A stretch of DNA of 34,635 nucleotides. It comes from Oscillatoria princeps RMCB-10 (GTDB lineage Bacteria > Cyanobacteriota > Cyanobacteriia > Cyanobacteriales > Oscillatoriaceae). Every line of letters begins with the position of its first letter. Positions within the stretch are counted from its first letter, which is position 1. Positions 8,915 through 16,600 of the stretch are shown piece after piece. The DNA lies in NCBI GenBank assembly GCA_019359235.1, contig JAHHHT010000052.1:1-34635 (forward strand), in the 5' to 3' direction. A model generated the notes under the pieces. That model worked only from the letters and a program-made list of their open reading frames with translations, was not told the DNA's origin and made no database searches. A program made the position numbers and the translations under genes.

Positions 8915-10774
8915 ATGCACTCGTTACGGCGGGCAGTGTTGTGGTGTGGGGTGACAGTTCCCGGTACAGTGGTGATGGCCGGCATTTCAGCAAGTTACGC
9001 GACTCCCAGCGCAGCGGCTGTGTCACCGCTCTCAGCAGACACCCGTGAGCCAAATAGCCAGTGCCCGGTGCCCGATGCCCCATGCCCAGCGCCCAGTCGC
9101 AGGTGGTACGACATTGTAGCCCAAGCGCAAACCCCACCGGCACCGCCGGTGAACCCGCAACCCGATCCAAACCGGGAGCGCTTCCAGCAACCCGCACCCG
9201 AACCGCAACCGGCACCGGCGCAGGAGGTGCCCCCCCTAGAAACCCCACCGGCACCGGCACCGAGCCCGACAGAAGCGCCGGCACTGAGAATTCCCATTAC
9301 AAAAATAGAACTCATCGGCACCACCGTTTTCACGCCCGAGGATCTGAACCCGATTATCGCGCCGGTGGAGGGAACCTCAGCAACCCTCGAAGAGCTGAGA
9401 AAAGTTGCCGATGCCATCACCCAACTGTACCTGGAAAAAGGTTACATCACCTCGCGAGCCGTTCTCCCAGACCAGCAATTCACCGACGGCGTGGTGAAAA
9501 TTGTCGCCATAGAAGGGAGCTTGCAAGACATTGAAGTCCAGGGAACGCGCCGGCTCAACCCCGAATACATCCGCAGCCGGTTGCGATTGGCATCAGGGAA
9601 ACCCCTTTCCAGTATAGCACTGGAAAATCAGCTGCGGCTGTTGCGCGTGGACCCCTTATTTAAAACAGTAGAAGCCAGCTTGCGAGCCGGCGATAAAATT
9701 GGCTTCAGCGTCCTCACCGTGCGCGTCAAAGAAGCCGAATCCCTTGTGGCGGGCGTGGGTGCGGACAACTACTCCCCGCCCAGTGTCGGTTCAGAACGAG
9801 TCGGCGCTTATGCCCTCTATCGCAACGTCACCGGCATCGGCGACGAAGTGTCTGTCTCCTATTACCGCGCTATTGGCGAGTCAAACGTTTATGACTTGAG
9901 CTACCGCGTGCCGGTGAATGCCATGAACGGCACCGTGCAGCTGAGATACGCCCCCAACAACAACCAAATTATCCAAGAACCTTTCAAACAATTCGACATT
10001 ACCGGCGAATCCCAGCTCTATGAAATCAGCTACCGGCAGCCCCTGGTGCGATCGCCCCAGCAAGAATTTGCCCTGTCCCTGGGCTTCGCTCACCAGCGCA
10101 GCCAGACATTTGTCGCCGGAGAGCCCTTTGCCTTTGGCGAAGGTCCTGACAGCGACGGCGTAACCCGCACCAGCGCGATTAAATTTGGGCAGGACTACGT
10201 GCGCCGGGATGTGAGCGGGGCTTGGGTGCTGCGATCGCAATTCAACCTTGGCACCGGCTTATTTGACGCCACCCTCAACGACGATCCAGTACCCGACAGC
10301 CGGTTTATCAGCTGGACAGGTCAAGCGCAGCGCGTGCAGCGCCTGAATACAGACAATCTCTTAATCGTACAAGCCGACTTGCAGCTCACCCCCAACAGCC
10401 TGCTGTCCTCCCAGCAGTTTGTGATTGGCGGCGGTTTGTCCTTGCGCGGCTACCGGCAAAATGTCCGCTCCGGTGACATAGGCTTCCGCTTTTCCGCAGA
10501 AAATCGCTATACTGTTCAGCGCGATGCCGGCGGCGTTCCGATTGTGCAATTTGCGCCTTTTTTGGATTTGGGTGCGGTGAAGAATGTCGGTGACAATCCC
10601 AACACCCTGCCCGACCAGAAATTTTTAGCCGGTGTGGGTTTGGGGGTGCTTTGGCAAGTTCTCCCCGGGCTGAACGTGCGCGTTGATTACGCTTTGCCGC
10701 TGGTTGATTTGGACGACCGGGGCGGCAACGCGCAAGATAGCGGCTTCTATTTTAGTGTGAATTATTCGCCTTAG
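8915..10774 (+). CDS. TpsB-type outer-membrane transporter (ShlB/FhaC/HecB family)
   Basis: 619 residues, the usual family size. Residues 1-35 form a signal peptide ending near SYATPSAAA. A Pro-rich low-complexity linker follows to about residue 125. POTRA 1 starts near 128 (ITKIELIGTTVFTPEDL) and ends near VKIVAIEG; POTRA 2 starts at LQDIEVQGTRRLNPEYI. The remaining 335 residues alternate like a 16-strand beta-barrel and contain the loop L6 signature SLRGYR near residue 508, diagnostic of Omp85/TpsB proteins. The family exports one or a few TpsA partners carrying a haemagglutination (TPS) domain. Two such proteins follow, transcribed towards this gene. The consensus promoter upstream suggests strong expression from its own transcript. 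It ends in YSP rather than the usual terminal Phe. Confidence 0.93.
   Translation: MHSLRRAVLWCGVTVPGTVVMAGISASYATPSAAAVSPLSADTREPNSQCPVPDAPCPAPSRRWYDIVAQAQTPPAPPVNPQPDPNRERFQQPAPEPQPAPAQEVPPLETPPAPAPSPTEAPALRIPITKIELIGTTVFTPEDLNPIIAPVEGTSATLEELRKVADAITQLYLEKGYITSRAVLPDQQFTDGVVKIVAIEGSLQDIEVQGTRRLNPEYIRSRLRLASGKPLSSIALENQLRLLRVDPLFKTVEASLRAGDKIGFSVLTVRVKEAESLVAGVGADNYSPPSVGSERVGAYALYRNVTGIGDEVSVSYYRAIGESNVYDLSYRVPVNAMNGTVQLRYAPNNNQIIQEPFKQFDITGESQLYEISYRQPLVRSPQQEFALSLGFAHQRSQTFVAGEPFAFGEGPDSDGVTRTSAIKFGQDYVRRDVSGAWVLRSQFNLGTGLFDATLNDDPVPDSRFISWTGQAQRVQRLNTDNLLIVQADLQLTPNSLLSSQQFVIGGGLSLRGYRQNVRSGDIGFRFSAENRYTVQRDAGGVPIVQFAPFLDLGAVKNVGDNPNTLPDQKFLAGVGLGVLWQVLPGLNVRVDYALPLVDLDDRGGNAQDSGFYFSVNYSP
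9062..9096 (+). repeat. TGCCCNN heptamer repeat inside the TpsB reading frame
   Basis: Four TGCCC-starting heptamers (TGCCCGG, TGCCCGA, TGCCCCA, TGCCCAG) and a degenerate fifth (CGCCCAG) follow one another. They encode Pro/Cys/Ala residues (CPVPDAPCPAPS) between the signal peptide and the POTRA domains. The same heptamer class is found upstream of recF (23502-23564) and near 8726. Confidence 0.8.
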
Positions 10775-10885
10775 TAACTGACAAAAAACCCAAAGAAACC
10801 GGGTTTCTCAAAGAAACCCGGTTTCTCCCTAGCAATAGGGAAAAGAAACCCGGTTTCTACCTAGCGATAGGGAACGACAAAGGGT
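10775..10885. terminator. Repeat-rich convergent intergenic region, probable bidirectional terminator
   Basis: Three copies of AGAAACC(C/G)GGTTTCT (10794-10808, 10812-10826, 10844-10858) alternate with CCCTAGCAATAGGG-type small palindromes. Adjacent copies are inverted and can form strong stems. The two flanking genes converge here, which fits a shared terminator, though no clear U-tract follows. The same repeat also occurs elsewhere without that context. Confidence 0.5.
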
Positions 10886-13381
10886 TTACCAAGGGCTGCC
10901 AATGAGAGTAAAACCGGCCCAGTAGTAAGGGTGCGAGAAAGTTCGCTCGCCGAGTGCTGCGAGTTCGGGAGGGAGAGGCAAAGAGGGAAACTCTCCAGAA
11001 CCCTTTAAATTCCCGCCAGAAATGCGGACTTGACCGCGCAGCAGGGCGAGCTGGGCTTGTCTGAGGGCTTCGGCTTTCACCGGCGCTTCCGCCAGCTGCC
11101 GGTAAAACTCAGTCATCAGCCCCAAAGTTCCTTCATCGCTGACGTACCAGAGACTGGCGAGGGCAGATTTGACGCCCGCCCCCACAGCCAAACCGGCAAA
11201 GCCCAACTCCGCCTGAGTGTCCCCAATGGCAGTGCGGCAAGCGCTGAGCACCAGCAATTCCACAGGTGGCTCGCTCAACCGAAGCTGTCTGAGTTGGTCG
11301 AGATGCAGCTTGGTATTCCAAAAGTAAATGTAGGAATTGCTGGCTGTTCCTGACTGGAATTCTGCGTGGGTGGCGAGGTGAATAATTCGATAGGGTGCGT
11401 TTTGGCGTTGCTCGTTGAGGTTTTTGGGGGTAAATTCTTGGTTCAAGAAAGCTTTGCCGCGCCACAGGTGCTGGGTGATGGCATCCAGCTCCACCGGCAC
11501 TGCCGGCAATGGCTTTTGGTCGGCAAAGGTGCTGGCTCCCATCGCCAGAACTTGAGCGTTTTTGAGGGAAGCGTAGCGAGTGTCGGTCAAGCTGATGCTG
11601 GGGATGAGGGAGAGGCTGTATTTTTCGATGAGAAACTGTTTGCCATCGTGCAGGGCTGCGAGTGGGAGGCTGCGCAAACCGGCATCCATCGAAAACAGCA
11701 GGGTGTTGATTCCCGCAGCTTGCAAGTCGGCTTCCAGTGGCGCAATCAGCCACTGGTAGAGTTTCTGTGCCGGTGCGAGATAGCTGGAGCTGTTCCGCTG
11801 CCTGGTGTCTGTGATTTCAGTTCTCAACTCAGCAACTTCTTTGAGCAGCGTTTCTCTGTTAGCTGCTGGGATGGTGTGGCGAATCGGTTTGCCTTCCGGG
11901 GTGTACAGCAGCAGTTCCAATTGGTCGGGGAGGGCGATCGCATAAACAATCGCCGACTTGGTGCCGGTCTGACTGGCGATCGTGCCCAGGGTGTCTCGAA
12001 TGCTCTGGGTTGTGACTGCTGTCGCCGAGAGATTTTCCCCCAAGAATTGGCCAAATTCTCCTCCTCTCTGCTGCTCGATTTGCCGCGTCGCTTGCTGCAA
12101 GTCTCCTGCAGCCAGTATCTTGCCCACAGTCGCGGCGAACACCGGCATCCCCGGCATGTGAGGGCCAGGGCCACGCACGGGGGCGGGGGCGCGACCGCCG
12201 GGGGGGACAGGCCCAAAATGGGCGGCAAACGGTTGTGGGCCAGGGGGGTGCCGTGCCGGTGAGTGGGGCGAGCCTGGGGCTGAAAAGCTGGGATGGCCGC
12301 TGCTGACTCCTGCCGGCGGTGCGCCGGGGGCATCGGCGTAGGACAGGCGTCCCGCCTGTCCCAAAGGTTCGGCGTCGGACAGGCGGGACGCCTGTCCAGG
12401 AGTGCCCGCTCTCCGATTTTGCGCCACCAGCTCGCCGTTTTCCAAACGGATGCCAGAACCGGTCAGCCGCACTGTGCCGTCGCGGTGAGCCCTCATGCCG
12501 GTGGCGCTGCCAAAACTGCCGCCGGTGAGAAATTCCGGCAAGGATAGGGGAGTGATACTGTCTCTGTCTCTGCGCCGTTCGGGTGAGTCAGGGGGCAAAG
12601 GTGGGATATCGACACTGAGCACATGCCCTTCTTGAGAGAGGCGCACCGCACTCCCACCGGGCACAGGTGCGGCGGTAATTTGGCCACCGGGGGCGGAGAG
12701 GGTGCCGGTGCTGGTGACGGTTCCCCCCAGCAAGGTTAAATTCTGGCCATCTGGGACAGTCAGCTGCCCGAAGTTGAGAATCGCCCCCGGCTGTGCCATC
12801 CCGAAATAAAAAGCGCTGGGCGAGCCCACCAAGGCGGCGTAATCATTGGTGCCGGCAGCATTGAACAAATTTGACCCAAACCCGATTCCGCTCGCCGCTG
12901 TCGCTGTAAAGGATGCCGGCACGTCTAAGCGGGCGCTGCCACCCAAAACGATACCAGAAGGATTTATCAGGAAAAGGTTGGCACTGCCGCCCGTGACTTT
13001 AATCAAGCCGTCGATCTGGGAAATGCTGCCGCCAGTAACTCTGCCGAAAATATTGCGGATAGCTGGGGAGGACTGAAAGTTGGCAATCTGTTCCGCACTC
13101 AGGCCAAACTTAGTGAACGAGTGGAAGAGATTAGCGCCATCTTTCGAGCGTGCGCCGCCGGTGATGTTGAATTGGTTGCCGGTGGGGGTGACGGCGGTGC
13201 CGGTGCCGTCACTGGCGGGGACAATGGTTTGCGCTCGCACCTTTCCAACCCCAGCCGTCGCAACCAGAGGCAACAGGCAAAAGACAAAAGGCAAAAAGTA
13301 AAATTTTGCTCTCGCCCTCTTGACTGTTTCTTCTTTTTGTGATAAGAATACTCTGGCCGTTCTGCTGACAGCGGATAGCAT
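10886..13381 (-). CDS. TPS-domain CHAT protease (short TpsA-like paralogue)
   Basis: 831 residues from the ATG at 13381; a TTG 39 nt upstream (13420) is an in-frame alternative, and neither has a clear ribosome binding site. Residues about 27-51 form a signal peptide (hydrophobic FYFLPFVFCLLPLVATAGV, then AQT). Residues 54-185 form the haemagglutination-activity/TPS domain (NITGGARSKDGANLFHSF, NLFLINPSGIVLGG), the secretion signal read by TpsB. The beta-helix that normally follows is largely missing. It is replaced by a low-complexity Gly/Pro/Ala/His linker (about 320-420) containing paired palindromes. The C-terminal 300 residues are a CHAT domain with H672 in IIHLATHAEF and C715 in LLVLSACRTA, the caspase-like catalytic pair. 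It is a close paralogue of the next gene. Predicted to be an exported cysteine protease; substrate unknown. Confidence 0.9.
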   Translation of the reverse strand: MLSAVSRTARVFLSQKEETVKRARAKFYFLPFVFCLLPLVATAGVGKVRAQTIVPASDGTGTAVTPTGNQFNITGGARSKDGANLFHSFTKFGLSAEQIANFQSSPAIRNIFGRVTGGSISQIDGLIKVTGGSANLFLINPSGIVLGGSARLDVPASFTATAASGIGFGSNLFNAAGTNDYAALVGSPSAFYFGMAQPGAILNFGQLTVPDGQNLTLLGGTVTSTGTLSAPGGQITAAPVPGGSAVRLSQEGHVLSVDIPPLPPDSPERRRDRDSITPLSLPEFLTGGSFGSATGMRAHRDGTVRLTGSGIRLENGELVAQNRRAGTPGQASRLSDAEPLGQAGRLSYADAPGAPPAGVSSGHPSFSAPGSPHSPARHPPGPQPFAAHFGPVPPGGRAPAPVRGPGPHMPGMPVFAATVGKILAAGDLQQATRQIEQQRGGEFGQFLGENLSATAVTTQSIRDTLGTIASQTGTKSAIVYAIALPDQLELLLYTPEGKPIRHTIPAANRETLLKEVAELRTEITDTRQRNSSSYLAPAQKLYQWLIAPLEADLQAAGINTLLFSMDAGLRSLPLAALHDGKQFLIEKYSLSLIPSISLTDTRYASLKNAQVLAMGASTFADQKPLPAVPVELDAITQHLWRGKAFLNQEFTPKNLNEQRQNAPYRIIHLATHAEFQSGTASNSYIYFWNTKLHLDQLRQLRLSEPPVELLVLSACRTAIGDTQAELGFAGLAVGAGVKSALASLWYVSDEGTLGLMTEFYRQLAEAPVKAEALRQAQLALLRGQVRISGGNLKGSGEFPSLPLPPELAALGERTFSHPYYWAGFTLIGSPW
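12341..12397. repeat. Two mirror-image GGACAGGCG...CCTGTCC elements inside a CDS
   Basis: The 21 bases at 12341-12361 are the exact reverse complement of those at 12377-12397, and each is itself nearly palindromic. On the minus strand they encode GQAGRLS-like and GQASRLS-like peptides in the linker of the short CHAT protein. Related GACAGGCATCTTGCC sequence lies in the non-coding stretch near 19347. Confidence 0.8.
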
Positions 13382-13625
13382 TTTTAGTTGCTTGTTAGGG
13401 TTTTGGCGAAATAGCTGCAACGAGGCTCAACAAGTGCACCCTTTGTACTATTACCTATTATCTATCGCTTCTGTGTAAATGTCACGGGTTCCCCAGCACT
13501 CAGCCGCCATCTTTACCGAATTCGCACAAATCAGTAATTTCACACAAAAAAAGCGGGTGTCTTGGTTTGTGAGCCTGACAATCTGAAGACAACTGCCAAA
13601 GAAACCCGGTTTCTTGCCGGTAATT
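13382..13625. other. Intergenic region between the two CHAT genes
   Basis: About 245 bp. It carries one AAGAAACCCGGTTTCTT copy at 13599-13615, just past the stop of the longer CHAT gene, and AT-rich sequence that should contain the promoter of the short CHAT gene. I cannot name a promoter with confidence. The two genes share an orientation but are separated enough to have independent transcripts. Confidence 0.5.
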
Positions 13626-16600
13626 TCACCAAGGGCTGCCAATCATGGTGAATCCCGCCCAGTAATAGGGATGAGACAAATCTGGGCTCCCCATCTGCAC
13701 CAAATCAGCCGGCAAAGTGACATTCCCAGCGGAACTCACCAAATGACCGTCCTGCAAGCGCACGCGCTTGTTCAGCATAGCGATCTGCGCCTGTCTGAGA
13801 GCCTCTGACTTGATAGGCACCGCCTTCAGGCTCTGGTAAAATTCCCTCATCAGCCCCAAAGTGCCCTGATCGCTAACTGACCACAAACTGGCAATTGCGG
13901 ACTTAACGCCGGTCTGTACCGCTAAGCCGGCAAAGCCCAACTCCGCCCCCTCATCCCCCAAAGCGGTGCGACAAGCACTGAGCACCAGCAGCTCAACCTT
14001 CGGATTGTACCAGCCCAACTGCCGAACTTGCTCCAATCTCAGCTTGGTATCCCAGAGCTGAATGTAAGCTTTCCCAGCTGCTCCCGCTTGGAATTCAGCG
14101 TGGGTGGCCAAGTGGATAATTCCAAACGGCGTGCGGGCGCGTTGCGACTTGAGATTGTCTAAGGTAAATGCTTCATTGAGGAACAACTCACCCCGCCACA
14201 ATTCTTGCGCCACTGCTGTTAGTTCCACCGGCACTGCTGGTAAAGGCTTTTGCTCGTAAAATACCGACGCCCCCATTGCCAGAACTTGCATATCCTTAAT
14301 AGATTCATAGCGAGTATCGGTCAAATTGATGCTGGGCATGAGTCCGAGACTGTACTTTTCCACCAAAAACTGCTGCCCGTCATGCAGCGCAGCAAAAGGA
14401 AGCGATCGCAGCCCCACATCCACAATCATCACCAAATTCTGGATGCCCCGCGCTTTCAGATCGGCTTCTAGCGGCGCAACCAGCCACTGGTACAGCTGCT
14501 GTGCCGGCTCCAAATAGCTGGTACTCCGCCGTTTGATCGGATTGGTCAAGTCTTCCCTCAGCTGCTGCGCCATTGCCTGCACCCGGGCGCGAGTCGCAAC
14601 AGATATCCGCTTCTGAACCGGCACGCCTTCCGCCGTCACCAGCACCATTGACAAACTATCGCTGCTTGTTTTGCGGTTCCCCTGGAGTTGAGATTCAATA
14701 TCGCTAGGGGGATTGAGCGCTTGCCCCTCTGGCAAAAAAGTAACATAGTTCAGTGCCGGTCTGACACCGGTTTCCCCCTCAATCCGGCGCAGCACTTCGC
14801 GGATCTGTTGCAAGCTGGGAGAGGGAAACTCAACGGAGATCCCCAAATAAGCCTCAAATTTGTGCGTGAAATACTCGTCCAGGGCAAAAACTCCCGGATC
14901 GATTTCTACCTCCGGGGGGTTGACAGTAACTGATAAATTTGGTAATAGAGCCGGTGGGTGAGCGGTCGGTAAAAACCCCTCACCGCCTACCCGCTCTCTC
15001 ACAAGAGGAGAGGGGGAAGGAGACTGGGGGCTGGGCGGCGGTAAAGGTGTCGAACTAACCGGATCTGGCGTTGGAACAGGTGCGGGAACGGGTGCGGGTG
15101 CGGGAATCGGTGCGGGTGCGGGAATCGGTGCCGGTGCGGGAATCGGTGCGGGTGCGGGAATCGGTGCCGGTGTGGGAATCGGTGCGGGTGCGGGAATCGG
15201 TGGGGGTATGGGAACAGGTGCCGGTGCGGGAATCGGTGCCGGTGCGGGAATCGGTGCCGGTGCGGGTGTGGGAACCGGTGGGGGTATGGGAACAGGTGCC
15301 GGTGCGGGAATCGGTGGGGGTATGGGAACAGGTGCCGGTGCGGGAATCGGTGGGGGTATGGGAACAGGTGCCGGTGCGGGAATCGGTGCCGGTGCGGGAA
15401 CCGGCGCGGGTTCGACAATGGGAACCGGCGTTGGTGCGGGAACCGGCGCGGGAACCGGCGCAGGTGTTGGTGCGGGAGCCGGTGCAGGCGTTGGTGCGGG
15501 AGCCGGTGCAGGCGTTGGTGCGGGAACCGGCGCGGGAACCGGCGCAGGCGCTGGTGCGGGAACCGGCGCGGGAACCGGCGCAGGCGCTGGCGCGGGAACC
15601 GGCGCGGGAACCGGCGCGGGAACCGGCGTTGGTGCGGGAACCGGCGCGGGCGTTGGTGCGGGAACCGGCGCAGGCGTTGGTGCGGGAACCGGCGTCGGAG
15701 TGGGAGCGGGAACCGGCGTTGGTGCGGGAACCGGCGCGGGAACCGGCGCGGGAACCGGCGCGGGAACCGGCGTCGGAGTGGGAGCGGGAACCGGCGTTGG
15801 TGCGGGAACCGGCGCGGGAACCGGCGTTGGTGCGGGAACCGGCGCAGGCGTTGGTGCGGGAACCGGCGTCGGAGTGGGAGCGGGAACCGGCGTTGGTGCG
15901 GGAACCGGTGCAGGCGTTGGTGCGGGAGCCGGTGCAGGCGTTGGTGCGGGAACCGGCGTTGGTGCGGGAGCCGGTGCGGGAGCCGGTGCAGGTGCGGGAA
16001 CCGGCGTTGGTGCGGGAGCCGGTGCAGGCGTTGGTGCGGGAGTCGGTGCGGGTGCGGGAGCGGGTTCAGGAGTAGGTTCAGGAGTAGGTTCAGGAGTAGG
16101 TTCAGGAGTAGGTTCAGGAGCGGGTTCAGGAGTAGGTTCAGGAGTAGGTGCCGGCGTCGGTGCAGGTGGCAGATCGATTAAAATATATGGAGCTGGAGGA
16201 TTGCCAACCTCGTAGCGGGCGTAGAACGAGCCAGATTCAATCTTAATGTCCGAATTCGTTACAAGCGCTCTCGCAGTGCCATTAATCGGGTTATCCAAAC
16301 CCACCGTGAAGGGCGTTTCCTCTGTAGTGCCCCCCGGCTGAATAATAATCGAACCGCCCCCCAACCCGCCGGCGGCAGAAATGCTGGCATCTATACCGTT
16401 ATGGGCGGTAAAAAAGCCGGTCGCTCGGACAAATTGCCCCGCTGTTATCTCGACATTCCCGCCGGTGCCGTTATTGCTGCCCTGATTGCCACCTTCGGCG
16501 TTAATCGAAACCAATTCAATATCGCTGAGAGCGCTCAGCGTTACCGCACCGGCATTTCCCTTGTCGGCGTGAGTGTCGATAGCGCCGGCTGAAATTGCTC

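Noticed and set aside
13382-13420. TTG start at 13420 for the short CHAT gene
   Set aside because: Kept only as an alternative; the ATG at 13381 still leaves a complete signal peptide, and no ribosome binding site supports the TTG.
15071-16215. Two long plus-strand open frames rich in Gly-Ala-Thr or Val-Arg-Glu
   Set aside because: They are the complement of the Pro-X coding repeat of the minus-strand CHAT gene. Repetitive GC-rich sequence has no stop codons; there is no start context, and neither frame is a known protein.
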